Below, in pieces: positions 14,586 through 20,936 of a stretch of 26,165 bases of DNA. The position numbers and the translations under genes were made by a program. The notes below the pieces were generated by a model that worked only from the letters and a program-made list of their open reading frames with translations, did no database searches and had not been told where the DNA came from. Where the stretch lies: the IMG/VR virus record IMGVR_UViG_3300009008_000215, positions 1 to 26,165 of that record, one strand, 5' to 3'. This stretch comes from a virus. Position 1 is the stretch's first letter. Each line of letters begins with the position of its first letter.

Positions 14586-14946
14586 CTTTATACTCCGTGT
14601 ATGAACCGTTTTCATTATCCTCAGAAACACTAATTGTAATGTCTCTACCTGAATATTTATATAAAATTGCTTCTGCAATATCGTCTGATATCATCTCACA
14701 ACTCTTATAATCTAACACAAGAGCTCCAACATCATACAACCCCTCAAGCCACCTTTTAAATTGAATGAATTCAATGTCGCGATCATCATGAGTTACTTCA
14801 ATTCCCACTTTAAAGTGAAAAATATGACGATGAGGATATCCAAGAAAACTCACATCAGCTAAGTTTGGGTCGTCCAATGCAGCAGGGTATTTGTGAATAC
14901 CCTCTTTAGCAAACCGAACCCAAATCATTTGTTTTTTCTTAATCAT
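14572..14946 (-). CDS. T-fold-like protein, possibly QueD-related
   Basis: 124 residues. After MIWVRFAKEGIHKYPAAL comes PHRHIFHFKVGIEV with His39, His41 and His44, then FIQFKRWLEGLYDVG and DYKSCEMISDDIAEAI. Strand pair, helix, then S-x-E before a helix resembles the T-fold of pterin/QueD enzymes, where His ligands and a substrate-anchoring Glu occupy such places. It lies among queD, folE and the dpdA-like gene. No catalytic triad is evident, so the function is open. Its promoter -10 is 7 bases from the first ATG; an internal ATG (residue 7) is possible. Confidence 0.6.
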   Translation of the reverse strand: MIKKKQMIWVRFAKEGIHKYPAALDDPNLADVSFLGYPHRHIFHFKVGIEVTHDDRDIEFIQFKRWLEGLYDVGALVLDYKSCEMISDDIAEAILYKYSGRDITISVSEDNENGSYTEYKGEKY

Positions 14947-14953
14947 ACTACGT

Positions 14954-14981
14954 ATTATACACCATTTAATTTAAAAGTCAA
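14954..14981 (-). promoter_or_regulatory. Sigma70 promoter before the T-fold-like gene
   Basis: TTGACT (14976-14981), 16 bp, TATAAT (14954-14959). The ATG begins 7 bases after the -10, again predicting a leaderless or nearly leaderless mRNA. It may also drive the two small genes and the dpdA-like gene downstream. Confidence 0.75.
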
Positions 14982-15496
14982 CTAGCATTTGCAAAACCTT
15001 TTACCTCTCGACCACAATCAATAGATTCAATTTTAGGTTTAGATTCAATAACGTTTTTGCTTCTCTTGATGAATGCCGGCCCTGTTGTGGGATCAATTCG
15101 AACATACTCTTCGTTGATATGATACCTTCTATACCACGTTTTCATGTCGGCTGCACTATAAAAAGCTACCCATCCAGTATCAGGATTAACATGAAAGTAT
15201 CTATCATTAATGTGTCTAGGATTAAGTAGCCAATCTTTATGAACGTAGAATGAACCATATTCATTCATATTATTCTTTACATCACATGAATATGACTTTT
15301 TCCAACTGGGTCTTCTGAACTGCAGATCAACCCCTCTTGTTTGATAGTACTTATTATCTTCTTCATCACTAACTTCCCATCCCCACTTCTTAAACACCTC
15401 AATCATAAACAATTCACCAATGCGGCCTTTAGCACCTGTTGATCCAAAGGCCTCTTCGGCTGTGTCTGTCCACTCACTAGTTAAACGATCTCCCAT
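14978..15496 (-). CDS. PD-(D/E)XK-like protein
   Basis: 172 residues. GRIGELF with Glu28, GVDLQF with Asp57 and SCDVKNN with Asp72 and Lys74 fit the PD-(D/E)XK arrangement of Glu, Asp, then D-x-K. WGWEVSDEED between them fits the expected strand. The C-terminal half has aromatic-rich strands (WVAFYSAADMKTWYRRY) and no known domain. It sits 1 base after folE and before the T-fold-like gene, inside the deazaguanine block. It may be a nuclease that distinguishes modified from unmodified DNA, but that is speculation. Confidence 0.6.
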   Translation of the reverse strand: MGDRLTSEWTDTAEEAFGSTGAKGRIGELFMIEVFKKWGWEVSDEEDNKYYQTRGVDLQFRRPSWKKSYSCDVKNNMNEYGSFYVHKDWLLNPRHINDRYFHVNPDTGWVAFYSAADMKTWYRRYHINEEYVRIDPTTGPAFIKRSKNVIESKPKIESIDCGREVKGFANAS

Positions 15497-15497
15497 C

Positions 15498-16181
15498 TTA
15501 ATGCCTCGAGAATGCTGCTAGTGCTTCTGCTCTAAGAGGTGAATTAGGTTCACCAAACTTACCAAGGGCTGTTAGAGTAACAGTGGTTGAATTAGTGTCC
15601 ATAACGCCACGTTGAGATACACAAGTATGACCTGCATCAACCATTACAATAATATCATCAGATTCAGTGATGTAAGACATTGCATGAGCAATCTGTTGAT
15701 TCAGTCTCTCTTGAATCTGTGGACGTCTCGCAAAATAATGTACAAGGCGGTTCATCTTAGATAGACCGAGTACCTTCTTTTTTGGAATGTATGCAATATG
15801 ACACTTACCAATGATTGGACGAAGGTGGTGTTCGCAATCAGAATAAAGAGTGATATCTCGTTCTACAACAAACTCATCCCCTTGAGTCATCTTGTTTTCA
15901 ACTGCAGTACACTTCGGAAATGTATCAGGACGAAGACCTGAAAAGATCTCATTCACATACATCTTTGCTACTCTTCGAGGAGTATCAGCAAGCGAATCAT
16001 CAGTAAGATCAAGACCAAGTGTCAGAAGCATATAAGTCAGTTGATCCTCAATTGCTTCCAGCTTATGTTCAGTTGGTGCATTCAAGAGATCTTTATTAAC
16101 TGGTGTTTGAACACCCATCTTTTCAAGATAATCATTTACTTCTTTACCCAACACTTCATTTTGTTTTGCTTTATCGTGCAT
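15498..16181 (-). CDS. folE: GTP cyclohydrolase I, FolE
   Basis: 227 residues, close to E. coli FolE (222). Zinc ligands are Cys116 and His119 in SDCEHHLRP and Cys187 in GHTCVSQRGV. ADTPRRVAKMYVNEIF and the GLSKMNRLVHYFARRPQIQERL segment are textbook. It converts GTP to 7,8-dihydroneopterin triphosphate, the first step of both folate and 7-deazaguanine synthesis. AGGAG precedes the ATG; it is 8 bases after queD, so they form one unit. Folate supply for ThyX is an alternative role, but the queD-queE neighbours favour deazaguanine. Confidence 0.95.
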   Translation of the reverse strand: MHDKAKQNEVLGKEVNDYLEKMGVQTPVNKDLLNAPTEHKLEAIEDQLTYMLLTLGLDLTDDSLADTPRRVAKMYVNEIFSGLRPDTFPKCTAVENKMTQGDEFVVERDITLYSDCEHHLRPIIGKCHIAYIPKKKVLGLSKMNRLVHYFARRPQIQERLNQQIAHAMSYITESDDIIVMVDAGHTCVSQRGVMDTNSTTVTLTALGKFGEPNSPLRAEALAAFSRH

Positions 16182-16189
16182 ATATTCTC

Positions 16190-16828
16190 CTATACTTGCT
16201 GCTCAACAGCGTGATTAATAAACGGCTTATCAAGGGCCCAAGGAAATGCATTTCCTTGCGACTTCACGCCATCGCCAACTCCATAATAACGACATAGATT
16301 GTCATACATTTTTGGATCCTTCCATTCTGCTTTAATTTGATCAGAGAATATAATGTCTGATAGATCAAAGTCAACCCACTCTAAATCTTCTCTAAACGAT
16401 TCAGCGTATCCAGTAGCAGTTTCATGCACTCTTACTGAGCTAACTTGAACATCCTGTTCTCCGTTATTAAACTCAGTACCGCCAACAACCTTATCAATGA
16501 TATACAAGAACATCAGCGAGTATGCCTCTGCTGATGGACTAACTGGCATTGAAATCCATCGATCAGAGTTGTCAAAGAAAAATTGTTGGAACTCATCGTT
16601 CTCTGCTCTCCACATAGAGTAAGCATGATCGAACGAATCAATAAGATCCTTAATGTTTCCTTTCATCAAACCAAAGTCCATAATCATTTGACCATTATCA
16701 AGTCCCTTACCTGTAAAGAACACTTCTACAGTGTAAGAGTGACCGTGAATAGACTTTTTACAACGCACACTAGAACAGTTTCTCACAATATGCGCGCCCT
16801 CAAACTTAAATAATTTACGAATTATCAT
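16190..16828 (-). CDS. queD: 6-carboxytetrahydropterin synthase-like, QueD
   Basis: 212 residues, much longer than E. coli QueD (121). His13 in EGAHIVRN and His28/His30 in IHGHSYTVEV are the zinc ligands; Cys23 (C-x4-HGH) is the likely catalytic cysteine, one residue further away than in E. coli (C-x3-HGH). MIMDFGLMKGNIKDLIDSFDHA and SPSAEAYSLMFLYI carry the pterin-binding Asp/His and Glu. RVHETATGYAES closes the T-fold. About 60 extra C-terminal residues have no match that I recognise. It acts after FolE. Promoter and GGAG site precede the ATG. Confidence 0.9.
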   Translation of the reverse strand: MIIRKLFKFEGAHIVRNCSSVRCKKSIHGHSYTVEVFFTGKGLDNGQMIMDFGLMKGNIKDLIDSFDHAYSMWRAENDEFQQFFFDNSDRWISMPVSPSAEAYSLMFLYIIDKVVGGTEFNNGEQDVQVSSVRVHETATGYAESFREDLEWVDFDLSDIIFSDQIKAEWKDPKMYDNLCRYYGVGDGVKSQGNAFPWALDKPFINHAVEQQV

Positions 16829-16857
16829 TCTTTCTCCTTATTAATTCAATACTGCGT

Positions 16858-16886
16858 ATTATACACGATTTACCACGCAGAGTCAA
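16858..16886 (-). promoter_or_regulatory. Sigma70 promoter for queD-folE, with dyad
   Basis: TTGACT (16881-16886), 17 bp, TATAAT (16858-16863). Arms CTGCGT and ACGCAG flank the spacer and -10 at 16875-16880 and 16852-16857, a possible operator. Confidence 0.8.
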
Positions 16887-17319
16887 CATCTAATTCCCAT
16901 GGGAATACAATCCACTCTCCGTCATGCGGTCTCGTATAACTACAATCAACGTCATTATCTTTGCCAAACAATACCCAAGGCTTTACATACTGTTCAGGAT
17001 GCTGTTCAACGAGCCATTCTTTCACTTCTGTAATTGTCTTACCTGAATCGTAAATATCGTCTACCACAACAAACGTATCAAACGATTTTGACGTGTTCAA
17101 TAACCATGTAGGCTCTTTGCAGCAACCATCTCGTGTTTGAAACTTAATGATAGACATATCAACGTCAGGAAGGATGTTTGATAAATGAACAGCAATAGGA
17201 AGCGATCCTCTATGAATACCAACAACATTTACGTTATGACCTCGCTGAATCAACATCTCAACGTATTGTTTAATCGCAAACACGTCGTCTAAATAATCTT
17301 CATGCGCATAATAATACAT
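16870..17319 (-). CDS. Phosphoribosyltransferase
   Basis: 149 residues from ATG 17319, which has GGGGGA 7 bases upstream; an ATG 15 bases earlier overlaps the queE coding end. FVVVDDIYDSGKTITEV is the PRPP-binding loop of type I phosphoribosyltransferases, and NVNVVGIHRGSLPIAVHLS is the first strand and loop with the non-proline cis peptide region. It most resembles purine (hypoxanthine/guanine/xanthine) enzymes. A normal salvage role is likely; its position between queE and queD raises the possibility that it acts on a deazapurine. The hood domain is too short to tell specificity. Confidence 0.8.
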   Translation of the reverse strand: MYYYAHEDYLDDVFAIKQYVEMLIQRGHNVNVVGIHRGSLPIAVHLSNILPDVDMSIIKFQTRDGCCKEPTWLLNTSKSFDTFVVVDDIYDSGKTITEVKEWLVEQHPEQYVKPWVLFGKDNDVDCSYTRPHDGEWIVFPWELDVDSAW

Positions 17320-17321
17320 TT

Positions 17322-18176
17322 CTACGTCCCCCATGAATTACCAAACAAATTAATGTGTAAACGCGGGGAGAATTTATATCCATAATTCATGCAGATTTCT
17401 GCTACACCTCTTTCAGTCAACTCTTGTCCTTCAAGTGTTGCGCCTTCTGGCATTAGAAACACGTCTTCAACATCAACACCAGCGTCACTATAGTCTAATT
17501 CTGCATCATACACTTCTCTAATATCCTCAAAGTCACGTACAACAAACTTCAAGTTGATAAAAGAGTTTTGTACCTCATTCATCGATAACAACGCATCTGG
17601 ATCAATAGTTACGCTTTGATCTTCGCCTGTGAGGGATAGTTTAGGACTTACCATCCACGTAACTTCGATGTCACGGTTGTTTAAGTATTTTGCGAATGCT
17701 GGATCTACCTTTTTCGTGCCATTAGTTTCAAACGTAAGATGTGCTAAATCATCAAACTCTGGTTGGTCCAGTAATTCGATATACGCTTTTTGCCAACCAA
17801 GCAAAGGTTCTCCACCAGTAATCACAAGATGTACGTATTCATTGAACCAAAGATTATCAGGTAGCGTGTTATTAAGTGCTATTGCTAAATCTTCTGTTTC
17901 AGCAAAAGGAGCAAGATGCTTATATCGTTTACTCCACGCAGCAGAAGAGTCACAACCAATGTCCACTACTGGTAAATCTTCAACTGATTTAATATTATCC
18001 AGAGGAATTGTCATATGAGGCATTTCTTCTTCTGGGATATGATTATCTCGTGGCTGTCCAAATCCAGCACAAGTTAAATTACATCCAAAAGTCCTTAGGA
18101 ACACTGAGGGAGTCCCAACCCATTTCCCTTCACCCTGTACAGAGTAGAAGTATTCAGAATATCTGATTTTATCCAT
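17322..18176 (-). CDS. queE: 7-carboxy-7-deazaguanine synthase-like radical SAM enzyme, QueE
   Basis: 284 residues. YSVQGEGKWVGTPSVFLRTFGCNLTC is QueE-like up to the second cysteine of the iron-sulfur loop (Cys32, Cys36), but the third Cys of CxxxCxxC is missing: AGF follows. GCDSSAAW at 74-81, resembling the canonical CDTxxAW, supplies Cys75 after an insertion of about 38 residues. VITGGEPLLGW (GGEP) binds SAM, and LTFETNGTKKVD and WMVSPKLSLTG follow. It makes CDG from 6-carboxytetrahydropterin. No queC is present in the window, so the product may be used as CDG. Own promoter plus a leader element shared with gp44. Confidence 0.88.
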   Translation of the reverse strand: MDKIRYSEYFYSVQGEGKWVGTPSVFLRTFGCNLTCAGFGQPRDNHIPEEEMPHMTIPLDNIKSVEDLPVVDIGCDSSAAWSKRYKHLAPFAETEDLAIALNNTLPDNLWFNEYVHLVITGGEPLLGWQKAYIELLDQPEFDDLAHLTFETNGTKKVDPAFAKYLNNRDIEVTWMVSPKLSLTGEDQSVTIDPDALLSMNEVQNSFINLKFVVRDFEDIREVYDAELDYSDAGVDVEDVFLMPEGATLEGQELTERGVAEICMNYGYKFSPRLHINLFGNSWGT

Positions 18177-18180
18177 TTAT

Positions 18181-18200
18181 TTCTCCATTATATAAAAATT
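18181..18200 (-). promoter_or_regulatory. Conserved 20-nt leader element, queE copy
   Basis: AATTTTTATATAATGGAGAA immediately before the queE start region; same element as upstream of gp44 and the dpdA-like gene. Confidence 0.6.
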
Positions 18201-18233
18201 AAATTACACGTAAACCTTCACCTCTCAATTTAT

Positions 18234-18262
18234 ATTATACAACAATGTCGATGGAAGGTCAA
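18234..18262 (-). promoter_or_regulatory. Sigma70 promoter for queE
   Basis: TTGACC (18257-18262), 17 bp, TATAAT (18234-18239). The -35 overlaps the regA stop. The leader is about 50 bases. Confidence 0.85.
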
Positions 18263-18675
18263 CGCTGTTTTATGCCAATATTATACTTAGGGCAAAGTTC
18301 CCAATTGTGCTTGTCTTTATGAGATATGATCTTGATTTGATTTAGGGGGGCAGTCTCTTCAATTGGATCTACAGTTTCAAGTAGTCCCCAATCTGACATC
18401 AATTGTACAATTGTATTTCGACGGCCAATGTCATTCTTCGTTAGGTTAGACGGTTTGCCATCCAACAAGAAGAGTTCTTTAAAATGTGTAATGAAGTACC
18501 TACCTTGCTTATGTAATATATGACAAGACTGATACAATTTGGAGTCTCTCTTTGAAGCGACTCCCATTCGTGTTAGGGTTTCTCTGATCTTTAGAAAATC
18601 GTCTGGTTGAGATAGGACAACTTCTAACATCATATCGGGGTTCCAATCAACCAATTCGTCGTTTTGTTCCACCAT
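18259..18675 (-). CDS. regA: RegA translational repressor
   Basis: 138 residues (T4 RegA 122). Matches T4 RegA along its length: QPDDFLKIRETLTRMGVASK, LYQSCHILHKQGRYFITHFKELFLLDG, then a segment ending KHNWELCPKYNIG. RegA binds AU-rich translation-start sites of early mRNAs, including gp44/gp45, and lowers their translation. The gene follows gp62 as in T4, but here after a 182-base gap holding a gp62 remnant and a late promoter. N-terminus (about 14 acidic residues) is longer than in T4. Confidence 0.93.
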   Translation of the reverse strand: MVEQNDELVDWNPDMMLEVVLSQPDDFLKIRETLTRMGVASKRDSKLYQSCHILHKQGRYFITHFKELFLLDGKPSNLTKNDIGRRNTIVQLMSDWGLLETVDPIEETAPLNQIKIISHKDKHNWELCPKYNIGIKQR

Positions 18676-18782
18676 GATTTATTCTTTCCTTAATTATATT
18701 CAATTCATTATTATTGAAAAGAGGAAGAACATTCTGATACTTTATTCCATTTAGAAAATCTTTTCCTCTTTCTCACAATATT
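18662..18782 (-). pseudogene. Decayed second copy of the gp62 3' end
   Basis: The gap between gp62 and regA, read on the minus strand, encodes NIVRKRKRFSKWNKVSE and, after a +2 frame change, NNELNIIKERINHGGTKR. These match the intact gp62 parts NIIRKRKRFSKWNKASE and ETELSFIKTKLDKGGSNK in the same order; about 22 residues between them are missing. The two nucleotide copies use mostly different synonymous codons, so it is not a fresh duplication but a fragment of a divergent gp62. The remnant runs into the regA start, as an ancestral overlap would. Confidence 0.75.
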
Positions 18783-18786
18783 TATA
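18779..18786 (-). promoter_or_regulatory. T4-type late promoter box before regA
   Basis: Exact TATAAATA about 105 bases before regA. It overlaps an inverted repeat at 18783-18804 (9-bp arms TATACAAAT, loop 4). A second hairpin (18845-18867, 8-bp arms CAACAAAT) spans the gp62 stop. Confidence 0.5.
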
Positions 18787-18857
18787 CAAATGCCAATTTG
18801 TATAATAGATATAAGATGGATATCACGAGGCTTAGGTATCATAACAACAAATGTAAA

Positions 18858-19238
18858 TTATTTGTTGGACCCTCCCTTATCTAACTTAGTTTTTATAAAA
18901 GATAATTCTGTCTCTGACAACAGATTACTAACATCCCGGGCCTTTTCATTTGAGTAACCATAGTACTCTTTGATAGCTTTAATATCATTAGACTCGGAAG
19001 CTTTGTTCCACTTCGAAAAGCGCTTTCGTTTTCGTATTATATTAAGAAGAAAATCCATTTGCAGGCGTGGGTCAAGATGGGACTTTAAATTCATCTCATT
19101 AGCATACAAGACCGTGTCAGGGAAATAAGAAAGGCCGCGATTAACCATAAAGGCTGGATAGTCCTTCTCATTTTCTAAGATATCTTTTTTATTTACATTG
19201 ATTGCATTGAGATAATCAAATGGATTCTTAGTACCCAT
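18858..19238 (-). CDS. 62: Clamp loader small subunit gp62
   Basis: 126 residues, shorter than T4 gp62 (187). FDYLNAINVNKKDILE at the N-terminus, FMVNRGLSYFPDTVLYANEMN in the middle and LLNIIRKRKRFSKWNK match the gp62 pattern of marine T4-like phages (T4: FNYL...PRGKRYGKW). It joins gp44 in a 4:1 complex loading gp45. The ATG overlaps the gp44 stop (TAATG), matching the T4 arrangement. Next door is a remnant of a second gp62. Confidence 0.85.
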   Translation of the reverse strand: MGTKNPFDYLNAINVNKKDILENEKDYPAFMVNRGLSYFPDTVLYANEMNLKSHLDPRLQMDFLLNIIRKRKRFSKWNKASESNDIKAIKEYYGYSNEKARDVSNLLSETELSFIKTKLDKGGSNK

Positions 19239-20170
19239 TATTTAAACTGCCCTTGAGCCATAATCTCCGTAAGACAAGCAACGGTGTTGATTTCATGATC
19301 TGCAACAAATGCATTCTTATATTGATATTCTGCAATTACAAGAACCAGTTGTGGTATGTAGCTTGGCTCAACATACTCTAACATATTGTCGTAGATCATT
19401 CTATAGATCTTTGCAGGCTCCATATCAATATTATCACTAACCCATTTACGCATTCCTTTGAAGTTCTTTTTCTTTAGATCCTCCATAAGGCCTTTAATAG
19501 AGGACTCAGACAAGGAGACTAGAATACCTGAGTCAATAGAACCTGACATACCATAACGTTGACATTCATTAATAACTCTTCGCCAGTCAGGGATATATTT
19601 CATAATTAATTCGGCGAGGACTGGATCTTCATACTTCACTTCTTCCTTTGTTAGGATGGTTTGAAGTCGACCCATGAATTGACCAGCAAGTTCAGCCTTA
19701 TTACCTATGTTGAATTCATATACAGAACATCTCGAGTGGAGGGGCTCAATAATACGGTTCTTAAAATTACAAGTTAGGATGAACCTACAATTGTTTGAAA
19801 ACTCTTCGATGAAACCACGAAGAGCTGGTTGAGTAGATTGGGGGTTTAGATAGTCTGCCTCATCAAGAATGACTACCTTATAACCCCCCTGGAGGGAAAC
19901 AGTTGAGGCGAACTGTTTAATTTTACCACGAAGTGTATCAATGTTTCCGTCCTCCGAACCATTAACAATGATATAGTCGAGATCAAGTTCATTACATAGT
20001 GCACGAGCAACAGTAGTTTTACCTACACCAGCTGTGCCTGTAAACATCATATTAGGAAGTTCACCAGAATCAACAATCTGCTTAAATGTATCTTTTAATT
20101 GATTAGGCAGTACACACTCATCAACAGTAGTTGGTCGGTACTTTTCAACCCACAAGAACTCATCTCTCAT
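19238..20170 (-). CDS. 44: Clamp loader large subunit gp44
   Basis: 310 residues (T4 319). LWVEKYRPTTVDECVLP opens the AAA+ domain; Walker A GTAGVGKT at 45-52, Walker B VVILDEAD near 100, sensor FILTCNFKNRIIEPLHSRC with the SRC arginine motif, and DWRRVINECQRY in the lid. It is the ATPase that opens the gp45 ring. Own promoter inside the end of the DsbA-like gene, plus the conserved leader element with GGAG. Confidence 0.96.
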   Translation of the reverse strand: MRDEFLWVEKYRPTTVDECVLPNQLKDTFKQIVDSGELPNMMFTGTAGVGKTTVARALCNELDLDYIIVNGSEDGNIDTLRGKIKQFASTVSLQGGYKVVILDEADYLNPQSTQPALRGFIEEFSNNCRFILTCNFKNRIIEPLHSRCSVYEFNIGNKAELAGQFMGRLQTILTKEEVKYEDPVLAELIMKYIPDWRRVINECQRYGMSGSIDSGILVSLSESSIKGLMEDLKKKNFKGMRKWVSDNIDMEPAKIYRMIYDNMLEYVEPSYIPQLVLVIAEYQYKNAFVADHEINTVACLTEIMAQGQFK

Positions 20171-20176
20171 TTCAAT

Positions 20177-20196
20177 TTCTCCATGATATAAAAATT
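20177..20196 (-). promoter_or_regulatory. Conserved 20-nt leader element, gp44 copy
   Basis: AATTTTTATATCATGGAGAA just before the gp44 start; third copy of the element seen before queE and the dpdA-like gene. Confidence 0.6.
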
Positions 20197-20198
20197 AC

Positions 20199-20227
20199 AT
20201 TATACTTAATTAAGCTTTGGAAGTCAA
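20199..20227 (-). promoter_or_regulatory. Sigma70 promoter for gp44-gp62
   Basis: TTGACT (20222-20227), 17 bp, TATAAT (20199-20204); -35 lies in the last codons of the DsbA-like gene. Confidence 0.85.
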
Positions 20228-20455
20228 CGATTCATATAGATCCTCCACATCAGATTGTTGTGTTGCCACTTCTACCATATTCTGCTTATGATAAATCTTG
20301 GCTACGGTTCGTAGCGTCCTCTTATCAACGTCATACTTATCTGATAGATCAGCAATTGCTTCTTTAACATAATCTCGTTCAGCCTCTGATCGAGTAAAAC
20401 TGTTTGAGATCTCTTTAATCACTTTCATCAAATCTTGCTTTTCATTATCTGTCAT
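20210..20455 (-). CDS. dsbA: DsbA-like dsDNA-binding protein of T4 type
   Basis: 81 residues, all helical. The C-terminal YHKQNMVEVATQQSDVEDLYESLTSK aligns with the T4 DsbA end (YHKDN...ETEEVVELYDT). T4 DsbA binds double-stranded DNA near late promoters. The similarity is short, so I am moderately sure. This is not the disulfide-bond protein of the same name. It ends just before gp44 and carries the gp44 promoter in its last codons. Confidence 0.6.
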   Translation of the reverse strand: MTDNEKQDLMKVIKEISNSFTRSEAERDYVKEAIADLSDKYDVDKRTLRTVAKIYHKQNMVEVATQQSDVEDLYESLTSKA

Positions 20456-20469
20456 AATATAATTTCCTA

Positions 20470-20628
20470 TTAAATGTAACTCATTTCCATCTCTTGTAGA
20501 ATCTCTACGTTAGATTTGGTCTCATGGTGGTTGACAGGACACCCACAACTGTGGTCGTCGTCTTGTTCATGTAATTCAGCTTGTTGTTGATGCCATTGAG
20601 CAATGGCTCTGTGTTGTTCTACGGTCAT
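20470..20628 (-). CDS. Small His/Cys-rich protein
   Basis: 52 residues from ATG 20628, which has AAGGA 6 bases upstream; an earlier ATG overlaps the preceding gene. MTVEQHRAIAQWHQQQAELH is a helix rich in His and Gln, then DHSCGCPVNHHE offers two Cys and several His, a possible metal site, followed by an acidic helix. Unknown function. Confidence 0.6.
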   Translation of the reverse strand: MTVEQHRAIAQWHQQQAELHEQDDDHSCGCPVNHHETKSNVEILQEMEMSYI

Positions 20629-20638
20629 AGTATTCCTT

Positions 20639-20875
20639 TTAATTAAAACGTGGATTAGCACTAACTACATTAGCTTCAACAATGTCAAAAGTGTTGTCCT
20701 TAAACACAGTCTTGTATCCATGTCCATCCTTTCCGCCAAGATTGTATACAGATACGATCTCACGACCCATACCATCTACACCACCAGCGTCAATTTTAGT
20801 ACCATCTTCTAATACAACACCCCAAACTTGAATAGTTCTACGAGGTCCTGCTTTTGCTTTTGAACTTCTTCTCAT
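20639..20875 (-). CDS. Conserved small protein, unknown function
   Basis: 78 residues. A basic start (MRRSSKAKAGPRRT) is followed by a beta-rich body: VWGVVLEDGTKIDAGGVDGM, REIVSVYNLGGKDG and KTVFKDNTFDIVEA. This composition suggests a small beta-barrel with a nucleic-acid-binding arm. I recall similar short genes in marine T4-like phages but no function. AGGA precedes the ATG; a late promoter and long palindrome lie just upstream. Confidence 0.65.
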   Translation of the reverse strand: MRRSSKAKAGPRRTIQVWGVVLEDGTKIDAGGVDGMGREIVSVYNLGGKDGHGYKTVFKDNTFDIVEANVVSANPRFN

Positions 20876-20893
20876 AATATTAATCCTATTTTG

Positions 20894-20926
20894 AATAATG
20901 TCCTACCAAAATGGTAGGACATTATT
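20894..20926 (-). repeat. 15-bp perfect palindrome with 3-base loop
   Basis: Arms AATAATGTCCTACCA and its exact complement, loop of 3, between the 73-residue gene and the 78-residue gene, immediately downstream of a late box. No U-run follows on the minus strand. Confidence 0.75.
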
Positions 20927-20933
20927 ATTTATA
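20926..20933 (-). promoter_or_regulatory. T4-type late promoter box
   Basis: Exact TATAAATA, 50 bases before the 78-residue gene. The 15-bp palindrome starts at its downstream edge, so the hairpin would form at or near the 5' end of the transcript. Confidence 0.55.
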
Positions 20934-20936
20934 AGA

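Noticed and set aside
14654-14661. TATAAATA inside the T-fold-like gene
   Set aside because: It encodes YKYS in a real gene; not listed as a promoter for lack of independent support.
18177-18233. preQ1 riboswitch in the queE leader
   Set aside because: No clear stem with an A-rich tail pairing into the loop; the leader is AU-rich and shares its end with gp44, which has no link to preQ1.
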